Part shown: piece after piece, positions 33,148 to 42,029 of the stretch
Numbering within the stretch: the stretch's first letter is position 1
How the letters are laid out: each line of letters opens with the position of its first letter
Assembly (NCBI RefSeq): GCF_023272795.1
Contig: NZ_CP096829.1
Location: forward strand, 1,674,001 to 1,738,000
Direction: 5' to 3'
DNA from: Flavobacterium humidisoli
GTDB lineage: Bacteria > Bacteroidota > Bacteroidia > Flavobacteriales > Flavobacteriaceae
Length of the DNA stretch: 64,000 bases
Made by a program: the position numbers and the translations under genes
Notes under the pieces: generated by a model
Database searches by the model: none
What the model was told of the DNA's origin: nothing
What the model saw: only the letters and a program-made list of their open reading frames with translations

Positions 33148-33858
33148 ATGAGTGCGATTATTGTGCAAGAATTATTAGAGAAAACTAAAGATCTTTCGCT
33201 TGACGAAACCTTAGTTTTTTTAGCAAAAGAATTTCCGGGAAAAGTAATTTTCTCAACTTCTTTCGGTCAGGAAGATCAGGTAATTACTGATTTTATTGCA
33301 AAAAGTAACACAGATATTACTGTTTTTACTCTAGACACCGGAAGATTATTTCAGGAAACTTACGATGTTTTTCATAAAACATTAAAAAAATACAAAAGAC
33401 CAATCGAAGTTTTTTTCCCAGAAGCTGCTTCAGTAGAAAATCTTCTGAAAACAAAAGGACCAAACAGCTTTTACGATTCGGTTGAAAACAGAAAAGAATG
33501 CTGTTTTATTCGAAAAGTGGTTCCGTTACGAAAAGCTTTAGCAGGAAATTCAGTTTGGATTACAGGTTTAAGAGCAGAACAATCAGAAAACAGACACGAT
33601 TTAAGTTTGTTTGAATACGACGGAAACTTCGAAATCATCAAATTCAATCCGTTATTAAAATGGACTTTAGAAGAAGTTGAAACGTATTTGTCAGAAAACA
33701 ATGTACCTCAAAATGCTTTACACAAACAAGGTTTCGTAAGTATTGGCTGCGCGCCTTGTACAAGAGCCATTTTTCCAGGTGAAGATATCAGAGCTGGAAG
33801 ATGGTGGTGGGAATCTAGTCATAAAGAGTGCGGGCTTCATAGTGCTAAGAAAGAGTAG
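33148..33858 (+). CDS. cysH: Adenylyl-sulfate (APS) reductase
   Basis: Reduces activated sulfate to sulfite. The 236 residues contain the PP-loop region STSFGQEDQ (36-44) and the C-terminal ECGLH with catalytic C228. C118-C119 and C201-x-x-C204 are the four [4Fe-4S] ligands that mark APS reductases and are absent from PAPS-specific enzymes. No APS kinase (CysC) is seen in the window, which agrees with direct use of APS. It is the second gene of the operon starting at 32218. Confidence 0.93.
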   Translation: MSAIIVQELLEKTKDLSLDETLVFLAKEFPGKVIFSTSFGQEDQVITDFIAKSNTDITVFTLDTGRLFQETYDVFHKTLKKYKRPIEVFFPEAASVENLLKTKGPNSFYDSVENRKECCFIRKVVPLRKALAGNSVWITGLRAEQSENRHDLSLFEYDGNFEIIKFNPLLKWTLEEVETYLSENNVPQNALHKQGFVSIGCAPCTRAIFPGEDIRAGRWWWESSHKECGLHSAKKE

Positions 33859-34005
33859 TAGAAGAAAGAAGCAAGAGGCAAGACTTCTGCAGAGAATAAA
33901 AAATAGATTTATAGAATAAAGAGTGGAGATTTTAGATCAGGTTAAAAACTTGAAACTTGAAACCTGAAACAAAATTTTCACAACAAAATATCAAACAAAA
34001 AAACA

Positions 34006-34905
34006 ATGAGTTCAGTATTAAAAACAAACGCTTTAGAGAGTGAAGCGATATACATTTTCAGAGAAGTAATTTCACAGTTTGACAAACCGGTTTTGCTTTT
34101 CTCAGGAGGAAAAGATTCTATTACATTAGTGCGTTTGGCACAAAAAGCATTTTTCCCTGCTAAAATTCCGTTTCCTCTATTACACGTTGATACGGGGCAC
34201 AATTTCCCTGAGACAATTGCTTTCAGAGATAAATTGGTTGAAGAATTAGGTTTAGAGCTAATCGTTCGTAATGTTCAGGATGCTATTGATGAAGGAAAAG
34301 TGGTAGAAGAAACTGGTAAATATTCAAGCCGTAACAGCTTACAGACTACAACACTTTTAGATGCAATTGAAGAATTTAAGTTTGATGCTTGTATTGGTGG
34401 CGCCCGTCGTGATGAAGAAAAAGCAAGAGCTAAAGAGCGCATTTTTTCTGTTCGTGATGATTTCGGACAATGGGACGAAAAAAATCAAAGACCTGAGTTG
34501 TTTGATATCTTGAATGGAAAAATCGAAAATGGACAAAACGTTCGTGTTTTCCCAATTTCAAATTGGACAGAATTAGATGTTTGGAGTTATATCGAAAAAG
34601 AACAAATCGAGATTCCATCAATCTATTTCTCACATAAAAGAAAAGTTTTTTTGAGAGACGGTTTAATCTGGTCGCATTCTCCTTTTGTGTATCAGGAAGA
34701 AGACGAACAAATCGAAGAACGAATTGTTCGTTTCAGAACCGTTGGAGATATGAGTTGTACAGCTGCTGTTGAATCTTATGCAGCAACAATTGAAGAAGTG
34801 GTAGGTGAAATCAGATCATCAACCATTTCTGAAAGAGGAGCCAGAATCGATGACAAACGTTCTGAAGCTGCAATGGAAAAGAGAAAACAACAAGGGTATT
34901 TTTAA
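34006..34905 (+). CDS. cysD: Sulfate adenylyltransferase subunit 2 (ATP sulfurylase small subunit)
   Basis: Makes APS and pyrophosphate from ATP and sulfate together with CysN. The 299 residues have the PP-loop LLFSGGKDSI (about 30-39) and the C-terminal family pattern GDMSCTAAVES. It lies 147 bases after cysH, across a spacer with repeated ACTTGAAACTTGAAACCTG units, and 112 bases before cysN. The pyrophosphate by-product is removed by Ppa/HppA encoded earlier in the window. Confidence 0.95.
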   Translation: MSSVLKTNALESEAIYIFREVISQFDKPVLLFSGGKDSITLVRLAQKAFFPAKIPFPLLHVDTGHNFPETIAFRDKLVEELGLELIVRNVQDAIDEGKVVEETGKYSSRNSLQTTTLLDAIEEFKFDACIGGARRDEEKARAKERIFSVRDDFGQWDEKNQRPELFDILNGKIENGQNVRVFPISNWTELDVWSYIEKEQIEIPSIYFSHKRKVFLRDGLIWSHSPFVYQEEDEQIEERIVRFRTVGDMSCTAAVESYAATIEEVVGEIRSSTISERGARIDDKRSEAAMEKRKQQGYF

Positions 34906-35017
34906 TTGGATAATTAATAATTGACAATTGATAATTAAAAAGTAGAATCAAAAAAACATACGGATTATAAGTTTCAAACAAAACCTGAAACTTTAAACCT
35001 GAAACAAAAATATTAGA

Positions 35018-36262
35018 ATGGACGTTTTAAAAATAGCAACAGCAGGAAGTGTAGATGATGGAAAAAGTACTTTGATCGGAAGATTATTGTACGATACAAA
35101 ATCATTGACTACAGATAAAATAGAAGCAATCGAAAAAAGCAGTAAACAAAAAGGTTACGATTATCTTGATTTTTCGTTAGCGACAGACGGTTTAGTAGCC
35201 GAAAGAGAACAAGGAATTACAATTGACGTTGCGCATATTTATTTTTCGACTGCAAAGAAAAGTTACATTATTGCAGATACTCCTGGACACGTAGAATATA
35301 CAAGAAACATGGTTACAGGAGCTTCAACTTCTCAGGTTTCAATCATTTTAATTGATGCCAGAAAAGGAGTAATTGAGCAGACTTACCGTCACTTTTTTAT
35401 CAATAATTTATTGAGAGTAAAAGAGGTAATTGTTGCCATTAACAAAATGGATTTAGTGGATTATTCAGAAGAGGTTTTCAATAAAATCAAAGCTGATTTT
35501 CAGGCATTAAATGCAAAAAGCACTTTTAAGGAGCAAAACGTAAGTTATATTCCGTTAAGCGCAATCAACGGCGGAAACGTAGTTGATAAATCAGAAAATA
35601 TGCCTTGGTACGATGGTCAAACTGTTTTAGAACATTTAGAAGGATTGCATGCTTCAGATGTTTTTGAAGCTGGAAAAGCACGTTTCCCAGTTCAAACCGT
35701 TATTCGTCCAAAAACAGAAGAATACCATGATTTTAGAGGTTACGCAGGAAAATTATACGGAAATTCAATTAAAGTTGGAGATGCCGTAACGGTTCTTCCT
35801 TCTTTAACAGAATCAAAAGTATCTAAAATTCACTTTTTCGATAAAACATTCGATGAGGCCGTTGCAGGATCTTCAATTACAATCGAATTAGAAAATGATA
35901 TCAATGTAACGAGAGGAGATATGATTGTAAAATCAGATGAGCTTCCAAAAATTGAAAAAGATATTACAACGACAGTTTGCTGGATGGATAGTAAAAAACT
36001 GGTTCCAGGAACAAAGTATTTAGTACAACATAATACGAATAGGGTTTTGGCAAAAGTAGAAAGTATTAAAAATACGATTGCAACTGATTATTCAGGAACG
36101 ACTGAAGCTTCACAATTAGCAATCAACGAAATTGGAGAAGTAAGCATTAAATTAAGCAAACCGTTATATTTTGATTCTTATAATGAAAACAAATCAAACG
36201 GAGCTTTTATCTTAATTGATACTGCAACAAACACAACAGCAGGAGTAGGATTCATTCGCTAG
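35018..36262 (+). CDS. cysN: Sulfate adenylyltransferase subunit 1 (GTPase)
   Basis: EF-Tu-like GTPase that drives APS synthesis by CysD. The 414 residues show the P-loop AGSVDDGKST (9-18), DTPGH (switch II) and NKMD (G4). It is about 60 residues shorter than the E. coli protein and has no APS kinase extension at the C terminus. It is followed after 82 bases by sulfite reductase. Confidence 0.94.
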   Translation: MDVLKIATAGSVDDGKSTLIGRLLYDTKSLTTDKIEAIEKSSKQKGYDYLDFSLATDGLVAEREQGITIDVAHIYFSTAKKSYIIADTPGHVEYTRNMVTGASTSQVSIILIDARKGVIEQTYRHFFINNLLRVKEVIVAINKMDLVDYSEEVFNKIKADFQALNAKSTFKEQNVSYIPLSAINGGNVVDKSENMPWYDGQTVLEHLEGLHASDVFEAGKARFPVQTVIRPKTEEYHDFRGYAGKLYGNSIKVGDAVTVLPSLTESKVSKIHFFDKTFDEAVAGSSITIELENDINVTRGDMIVKSDELPKIEKDITTTVCWMDSKKLVPGTKYLVQHNTNRVLAKVESIKNTIATDYSGTTEASQLAINEIGEVSIKLSKPLYFDSYNENKSNGAFILIDTATNTTAGVGFIR

Positions 36263-36344
36263 TTGATAGTTGATGGTTTTTAGTTGATAGTTATTCTGCT
36301 AGTAAACCAACAACCAACAACTGACAACCAACAACTAAAGAGAA

Positions 36345-38435
36345 ATGGAAAGTTTTAGAACAGAAATAGAAAATCCGGTAGTTCAGAAAGAGATTATCGA
36401 ATTAGAAAAAAAGATTCATTTATTCCGTGGAGGAAAAATTGATGATGAGCGTTTTCGCAGTCTTCGTTTAGCGCGCGGAATCTATGGACAGCGTCAGGAA
36501 GGCGTGCAGATGATTCGTATCAAATTGCCTTATGGTAAAGTTACCAGTGAACAATTAGTGCGTATTACTCAGGTTTCTGATGAATATTCTACTGGACGTT
36601 TACACATTACAACGCGTCAGGATATTCAGATTCATTACGTAAGCTTAGACAGAACACCAGAACTTTGGGCTGATTTAGCTAAGGATGATATTACGCTTCG
36701 TGAAGCTTGTGGAAATACCGTTAGAAATATTACAGGAAGCGAATTGGCGGGTGTAGATGTAAACGAACCATTTGATGTTTCGCCTTACGCACACGGACTT
36801 TTTCAATATCTATTAAGAAATCCAATCTGTCAGGAAATGGGACGTAAATTCAAAATTTCGTTCTCTTCTTCAGACGAAGATACGGCTTTGAGTTATTTGC
36901 ACGATTTAGGATTTATTCCTAAAATTAAAGACGGACAAAAAGGTTTTAAAATCATGTTTGGAGGAGGTTTAGGATCTCAGCCAGCACATGCTGAATTGCT
37001 TTCGGAGTTTGTTCCGGTAAACGAAATTATTCCAACAGCAGAAGGAATCATTCGTATTTTCGACAGATACGGAGAACGTGCCAAAAGAATGAAAGCGCGT
37101 ATGAAATTCTTAATCAAAGAAATGGGGAAAGACGCTTTCCTTGATTTAGTTGAAAAAGAGAAAAAAGCCATTGCTTTTGAAACATACGAAATAGATACAA
37201 CCGCTTTTGATGGTCCAATTCCAGAACCAGTTTTAGAAGTTCCACAAGTTACAATTGAAGATACCGAAGCTTACGAAGCTTGGAAAAAATCGAACGTAAT
37301 TAAGCAGAAACAAGACGGTTATTATGCTATCGGAATCAAAGTTTTATTAGGAGATTTTTATACTGATAAAGCCAGATTATTAGCAGCATTAATTAAAAAT
37401 TACGCAGCAAACGAATTACGTTTTTCATTGCGTCAAAATATTGTAATACGTCACGTAAAAGAAGAGAATCTTCCTTTCTTTTATCAAGAATTAGCCAAGC
37501 TTGACTTTGTTCAATTAGGATATAATTCAGTTGGAGATATTACGGCATGTCCGGGTACTGATACTTGCAACTTGGGGATTGCAAGTAGTACCGGTATTGC
37601 AGAAGAATTAGAAAGAGTTTTAACTGCTGAATATCCTCAGTATTTAAACAACCGCGAAATCGAAATTAAAATTTCGGGTTGTATGAATGCCTGCGGACAG
37701 CACAATATGTCGGCAATTGGATTCCAAGGAATGTCTATTAATTCAGGAAAATTAGTTGCTCCGGCTTTGCAAGTTTTATTAGGCGGAGGAAGATTAGGAA
37801 ATGGCGCTGGACGTTTTGCTGATAAAGTAATCAAAGTTCCTAGTCGTAGAGGTCCTGATGCGTTGCGTACCATCTTAAATGATTTTGACGCTAACGGAAG
37901 CGGACAAAAATTCCTTGATTATTATGATACAAAAGGAGAAAAATATTTCTACGAAATCTTAAAACCTTTCGCAGATGTAACCAATTTAACAGAAGCTGAT
38001 TTTGTAGATTGGGGTAACGCAGACAACTATGTAAAAGCAGTTGGAGTTGGAGAATGTGCGGGAGTTGTGATCGATTTAGTAGCGACATTATTGTTTGAAG
38101 CGAAAGAGAAATTGATTTTGGCTCAAGAATCTTTCGACGAGAAAAAATGGTCAGATGCTATTTACCATGCTTATGCAGGATTTGTAAACGGTGCTAAGGC
38201 TTTATTATTGGCAGAAAACCAAAAAACAAATCACCATGCAGGAATTGTCGATTTGTTTGACACTGTTTTTATTGATACCAATAAAATCGAATTGAATTCA
38301 ACTTTTAAAGATTTGGTTTACCAGATCAATAAAAACGAACCATCTGAAGCTTTCGCTAAAGATTATATTGCTCAAGCAGTAGTTTTCTTTGACAAAATTG
38401 AAACTTTCAGAGCTCAAGAATTAGCAAATGCTTAA
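36345..38435 (+). CDS. Sirohaem sulfite/nitrite reductase with C-terminal HEPN-like domain
   Basis: Reduces sulfite to sulfide with six electrons, probably from ferredoxin. Residues 1 to about 560 form the two nitrite/sulfite reductase repeats. C402, C408, C446 and C450 (ACPGTDTC and SGCMNAC) bind the coupled [4Fe-4S]-sirohaem centre. After this core, about residues 575-690 form a helical region (EKLILAQESFDEKKWSDA) that resembles a HEPN domain and is not part of usual sulfite reductases. The setting in the cys operon argues for sulfite rather than nitrite. Its end overlaps the start of the sirohaem methyltransferase by eight bases. Confidence 0.9.
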   Translation: MESFRTEIENPVVQKEIIELEKKIHLFRGGKIDDERFRSLRLARGIYGQRQEGVQMIRIKLPYGKVTSEQLVRITQVSDEYSTGRLHITTRQDIQIHYVSLDRTPELWADLAKDDITLREACGNTVRNITGSELAGVDVNEPFDVSPYAHGLFQYLLRNPICQEMGRKFKISFSSSDEDTALSYLHDLGFIPKIKDGQKGFKIMFGGGLGSQPAHAELLSEFVPVNEIIPTAEGIIRIFDRYGERAKRMKARMKFLIKEMGKDAFLDLVEKEKKAIAFETYEIDTTAFDGPIPEPVLEVPQVTIEDTEAYEAWKKSNVIKQKQDGYYAIGIKVLLGDFYTDKARLLAALIKNYAANELRFSLRQNIVIRHVKEENLPFFYQELAKLDFVQLGYNSVGDITACPGTDTCNLGIASSTGIAEELERVLTAEYPQYLNNREIEIKISGCMNACGQHNMSAIGFQGMSINSGKLVAPALQVLLGGGRLGNGAGRFADKVIKVPSRRGPDALRTILNDFDANGSGQKFLDYYDTKGEKYFYEILKPFADVTNLTEADFVDWGNADNYVKAVGVGECAGVVIDLVATLLFEAKEKLILAQESFDEKKWSDAIYHAYAGFVNGAKALLLAENQKTNHHAGIVDLFDTVFIDTNKIELNSTFKDLVYQINKNEPSEAFAKDYIAQAVVFFDKIETFRAQELANA

Positions 38436-39201
38436 TATAAAACCAAAAATAACTTTAGTCGGTGCAGGTCCGGGAGATCCCGATTTACTTACGCTCAAAG
38501 CTGTAAAAGCATTGGCTGAAGCCAACGTGGTTTTATATGACGCTTTGGCCAATGAAGAAATTCTGGATTACGCACCAAAAAATGCAATTAGAATTTTTGT
38601 TGGAAAAAGAATCGGCAATCATGCCTATACGCAGGATCAAATCAATCAATTGATTGTGGATAATGCGCTGACTTACGGAAACGTAGTTCGATTAAAAGGT
38701 GGAGATCCGTTTATTTTTGGAAGAGGTGGTGAAGAAGTGGAATTTGCAGAAAGTTTCGGAATTGAAACTATCGTAGTTCCCGGAATTTCATCTGTATTGG
38801 CAGTTCCTGCAAGTCAGGGAATTTCGATTACAAAACGTGGCGTTTCAGAAAGCTTTTGGGCTATTACAGGAACAACATCTGATAGAAAATTATCTGCAGA
38901 TGTAGCTTTGGCAGCTCAATCTTCTGCAACAGTTGTAATCTTGATGGGAATGCACAAATTGCCTCAAATCATCGATTTGTTTCAAAAAGAAGATAAAGGA
39001 AATTTACCAGTTGCCATCATTCAAAACGGAACAACTGCTGAAGAAAAGGTTGGTGTAGGAACAGTAGATTCAATTTTAGAAGTTGTAAAAGAAAAAGAAT
39101 TAGGTTCGCCAGCGATTATTGTTCTTGGAGAAGTTGTAAGAGAAAGCAATAAACTAAAAGGATTTTACGAAGAATTTCTATCAAAAGAAGAAATTCGTTA
39201 G
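38428..39201 (+). CDS. cobA: Uroporphyrinogen-III C-methyltransferase
   Basis: SAM-dependent methylation of uroporphyrinogen III to precorrin-2, the first step to sirohaem for the preceding sulfite reductase. The 257 residues have VGAGPGDPDLLTLKA (10-24) and the SAM-site loop RLKGGDPFIFGRGGEE (about 90-105). It is a single-domain SUMT without the dehydrogenase/chelatase part of CysG, which is encoded separately at 39329. It overlaps the upstream gene by eight bases. Confidence 0.94.
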   Translation: MLNIKPKITLVGAGPGDPDLLTLKAVKALAEANVVLYDALANEEILDYAPKNAIRIFVGKRIGNHAYTQDQINQLIVDNALTYGNVVRLKGGDPFIFGRGGEEVEFAESFGIETIVVPGISSVLAVPASQGISITKRGVSESFWAITGTTSDRKLSADVALAAQSSATVVILMGMHKLPQIIDLFQKEDKGNLPVAIIQNGTTAEEKVGVGTVDSILEVVKEKELGSPAIIVLGEVVRESNKLKGFYEEFLSKEEIR

Positions 39202-39206
39202 AATTT

Positions 39207-39292
39207 ATGTTCTGTTAGGAACATTTCATCGGTAGTAGAAAAAAAATAAATGTTCCCAACAAAAATGTTCCGTTAGGAATATTTGATTGGTA
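39207..39292. repeat. Two copies of a TGTTCCGTTAGGAACAT-type repeat
   Basis: ATGTTCTGTTAGGAACATTT with CATCGGTAGTAGAA (39207-39240), then a diverged copy ATGTTCCGTTAGGAATATTT with GATTGGTA (39265-39292). A third copy is at 43087-43120. They are interspersed intergenic repeats. Confidence 0.7.
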
Positions 39293-39328
39293 AATCGTCT
39301 AATTTTGGTTAGATGAAAAAAGAGTAAC

Positions 39329-39910
39329 ATGGAACAAAACGAATTATATCCCATATTTCTAAAACTTCACAATCTAAATGTCTTGATTGTGGGCGGAGGA
39401 AATGTAGGTCTGGAAAAGCTTTCTTTCTTGCTAAAATCAAGTCCAAATGCAAATGTTGAGGTTGTAGCGCCCGATTTTCATTTAGAAATTAAAGTTTTAG
39501 CCGAAAAGCATCCTTCGATTAAATTGACAGAATCGAAGTTTAAAAAGAAAATGCTCAAAAAACGTCATATGGTAATTGCCTGTACAGACAATTTAAAAGT
39601 GAATAAAAGAGTATACGATTTGTCACGTAAGCGTTATTTGATTTGTAATATCGCCGACACGCCAGATTTATGTGATTATTATTTGGGCGGAATCGTAACA
39701 AAAGGAAATGTAAAAATTGCCATTTCGACTAACGGAAAATCGCCAACAACAGCCAAAAGACTTCGAGAGTTTTTTGAAGAAGTAATTCCAGAAGATATCA
39801 ATCAAATGGTTGAGAACCTGAATGAATACCGAAAAACGCTCAAAGGTAATTTTGAAGAAAAGGTTAAAAGAATGAATGAGATTACCTCTTCATTAAAAAA
39901 TAAAGAGTAA
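39329..39910 (+). CDS. Precorrin-2 dehydrogenase / sirohydrochlorin ferrochelatase
   Basis: Met8/CysG-N-like protein of 193 residues that oxidises precorrin-2 with NAD+ and probably inserts iron to give sirohaem. The Rossmann loop is VGGGNVGLEKL (21-31). ISTNGKSPTTAKRLREF (about 132-148) is the conserved dimer/active-site segment. It completes the sirohaem pathway begun by the gene at 38428 and lies in the same operon. Confidence 0.9.
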   Translation: MEQNELYPIFLKLHNLNVLIVGGGNVGLEKLSFLLKSSPNANVEVVAPDFHLEIKVLAEKHPSIKLTESKFKKKMLKKRHMVIACTDNLKVNKRVYDLSRKRYLICNIADTPDLCDYYLGGIVTKGNVKIAISTNGKSPTTAKRLREFFEEVIPEDINQMVENLNEYRKTLKGNFEEKVKRMNEITSSLKNKE

Positions 39911-40007
39911 AAAAGTTTCGGAAAGAAATTAATGATAAAAATCATTGATAGTACAAGGATTTATTCGTTTCTTTGTGTTATTAAGAATGATTATAAACAA
40001 CAACATA

Positions 40008-41060
40008 ATGATTAAAACAGATATACTTATAATTGGAGCAGGACCAACAGGTTTATTTGCCGTTTTCGAGGCAGGATTGTTAAAATTAAAATGCCACATT
40101 TTAGATGCTCTTCCACAAGCAGGAGGACAACTATCAGAGTTATATCCAAAAAAACCAATTTATGATATTCCTGGATTCCCAGAAGTATTAGCTGGAGATT
40201 TAGTTGATGGATTAATGGAGCAAATCAAACAATTTGAGCCAGGTTTTACTTTAGGCGAGCGTGCAGAAACCATCGACAAACAAGAAGACGGAACATTTAT
40301 CGTAACTTCAAATAAAGGAACTAAATTCCACGCGCCAGTTATCGCAATCGCTGGAGGTTTAGGAAGTTTTGAGCCTCGTAAACCACTTATCGAAGATATC
40401 GAGTTTTATGAAGATAAAGGAGTAAAATACTTCATCAAAAATCCTGAAAAATTCAGAGATAAAAGAGTAGTAATTGCAGGAGGAGGAGATTCAGCTTTAG
40501 ACTGGAGTATCTTCTTAGCAAATGTAGCTTCAGAAGTAACTTTAATTCACCGTAGAAATGAATTTAGAGGAGCTCTAGATTCTGTAGAAAAAGTACAGGA
40601 ATTAAAATCAGCTGGAAAAATTAAATTAATCACTCCAGCAGAAGTTATCGGAATTAATGGTGCTGAACACGTAGAATCATTAGATATTGAAGAAAACGGA
40701 GCACACCGTAAAATCGAATGCGACTATTTCATCCCGCTTTTCGGATTAACTCCAAAATTAGGTCCGATAGGTGACTGGGGATTAGAAATCGAGAAAAATG
40801 CAATTAAAGTAAACAATGCATTAGATTACCAAACGAACATTCCGGGAATCTTCGCCATTGGAGACGTTAATACATACCCAGGAAAATTAAAGTTAATCCT
40901 TTGCGGATTCCACGAAGCGACTTTAATGTGCCAGGCAGCTTACCAAATCATCAACCCAGGTAAAAAATACGTATTGAAATATACAACAGTTTCTGGTGTT
41001 GACGGTTTCGACGGAACTCGTAAAGAAGCTCCAAAAGCGGTTGTGAAAGCGATTGTTTAA
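40008..41060 (+). CDS. NAD(P)/FAD ferredoxin reductase (thioredoxin-reductase-like)
   Basis: Flavoprotein of 350 residues with the FAD loop IGAGPTGL (8-15) and the NADPH loop VVIAGGGDSALDWS in the middle. It lacks the CxxC redox centre of thioredoxin reductase, as in the YumC-type ferredoxin-NADP+ reductases. As the last gene of the sulfate operon it probably feeds electrons to sulfite reductase through ferredoxin. I prefer the ATG at 40008 to that at 39945 because family proteins start at MIKTD. It ends at the terminator 41111-41140. Confidence 0.88.
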   Translation: MIKTDILIIGAGPTGLFAVFEAGLLKLKCHILDALPQAGGQLSELYPKKPIYDIPGFPEVLAGDLVDGLMEQIKQFEPGFTLGERAETIDKQEDGTFIVTSNKGTKFHAPVIAIAGGLGSFEPRKPLIEDIEFYEDKGVKYFIKNPEKFRDKRVVIAGGGDSALDWSIFLANVASEVTLIHRRNEFRGALDSVEKVQELKSAGKIKLITPAEVIGINGAEHVESLDIEENGAHRKIECDYFIPLFGLTPKLGPIGDWGLEIEKNAIKVNNALDYQTNIPGIFAIGDVNTYPGKLKLILCGFHEATLMCQAAYQIINPGKKYVLKYTTVSGVDGFDGTRKEAPKAVVKAIV

Positions 41061-41110
41061 TCTGAGATGCTAAGATACTAAGGTGCTAAGGGACTAAGAT
41101 TTTTATATAG

Positions 41111-41140
41111 AAAGCTCAAACTAAAAGTTTGAGCTTTTTT
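41111..41140 (+). terminator. Terminator of the sulfate-assimilation operon
   Basis: AAAGCTCAAACT pairs with AGTTTGAGCTTT around three bases and is followed by T residues. Confidence 0.9.
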
Positions 41141-41160
41141 AATTAATCCCAGAGGGATGA

Positions 41161-41275
41161 AATATTTATAGAAAAGAAATTATTCGTTTGCAAAAGAGCT
41201 CCAGAGGAGCGAAATATATGTCGTCGCTCCGCTGGAGCTTTTGCTTGGTTAAATAATTGTTTTTCTATAAATATT
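41161..41275. repeat. Long interspersed inverted repeat
   Basis: The outer arms AATATTTATAGAAAA and TTTTCTATAAATATT and inner arms with GCAAAAGAGCTCCAG and CTGGAGCTTTTGC form a large imperfect hairpin. Related GCTCCTCTGGAGC sequence follows at 41278-41291. This is a flavobacterial intergenic repeat with no ORF. Confidence 0.75.
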
Positions 41276-41350
41276 ATGCTCCTCTGGAGCTCAACGAATA
41301 TGTATGGATTTATTATTAAAGCATAATTTCTAGGAAAAATACATAAAAAA

Positions 41351-41447
41351 CATAGCCAGTGGTTTTAACCACTGGAACCCAACGCATGAACAACGTGCAA
41401 CGAATTAACACAATACGTGTCCCGCGGTTGAAACCGCGGGCTATATT
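41351..41447. repeat. Pair of palindromic repeats with raised G+C
   Basis: CCAGTGGTTTTAACCACTGG at 41356-41375 and CCCGCGGTTGAAACCGCGGG at 41421-41440 are two nearly perfect palindromes embedded in similar flanks. No gene is seen. Confidence 0.75.
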
Positions 41448-41517
41448 TGAAAATCAAAGTCAAGTTTTAACCTTAGAATCTTAGCGACTTAGAACCTCAG
41501 AACCTTAGAAAAAAACA

Positions 41518-41549
41518 TTTGCAAATCGTATCCCTATTTCATACCTTTG
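41518..41549 (+). promoter_or_regulatory. Promoter of the metH riboswitch transcript
   Basis: TTTG at 41518-41521, a 20-base spacer and TACCTTTG at 41542-41549, an exact TAnnTTTG. The SAM-I aptamer starts about 22 bases later. Confidence 0.75.
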
Positions 41550-41570
41550 CACTGTTCTTAAAATTATTGT

Positions 41571-41687
41571 CAGTTATCACGAAAGGCGGAGGGATAGACC
41601 CGATGAAACCTTAGCAACCCTTTATCATAAAGAAGGTGCTAAATTCTACTTTATACGACATTTTCCAGTATTAAAGATAGATAACAC
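41571..41687 (+). ncRNA. SAM-I (S-box) riboswitch upstream of metH
   Basis: Carries GGAGGGATAGACCCGATGAA at 41588-41607, then ACCTTAGCAACCC, GAAGGTGCTAAATTCTAC and GATAGATAAC. P1 forms between GTTATC (41573-41578) and GATAAC (41680-41685). P3 is longer than in the metX copy. It is expected to turn down the split metH and metF cluster when SAM is high. About 340 bases, mostly repeat sequence, separate it from the metH start. Confidence 0.92.
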
Positions 41688-41779
41688 AAATACATACTCG
41701 TATTTCTCAAAACTTTTCCAGACAACACACAATATTTACTGAAACAGATTCTGTATCAGGAGCGAATCATTGGCGCATT

Positions 41780-41862
41780 TTTGCAGTCAATAGTTCCCGC
41801 TTTTCGTTGCAATCTTTTGTTTTTTAAAGAAAAAACAAAAGGATTTCCACTTCAATCGGGGC
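41780..41862. repeat. Interspersed repeat with an A/T hairpin between the riboswitch and metH
   Basis: CTTTTGTTTTTT (41814-41825) and AAAAAACAAAAG (41830-41841) form a perfect 12-bp stem, flanked by CCCG (41797) and CGGG. The block looks like a repeat inserted in the metH leader. Whether it changes riboswitch output is unknown. Confidence 0.65.
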
Positions 41863-41937
41863 TAATGAGCCAGCAATAGTGCACTTTTGGAATTAATGTG
41901 AAAAAAATATCGAAGGTTAAACCAGACTGGTTTTCAA

Positions 41938-41953
41938 TCCCGAAGCTTCGGGA
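41938..41953. repeat. 16-bp perfect palindrome
   Basis: TCCCGAAGCTTCGGGA. Similar CCCGA-based palindromes occur at 47858 and near 49306. Confidence 0.7.
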
Positions 41954-42029
41954 CTGTCAGGTTTAAATAGAGTCTTCAAAATTATAATTAAAAAAGCTTT
42001 GTGCCTTAGTGGCTTAGCGGCAAAAGAAT

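Noticed and set aside
41161-41452. A possible CRISPR array or transposon in the repeat-rich region before metH.
   Set aside because: The repeats are single palindromes of different sequence, without regular spacers, cas genes or a transposase.
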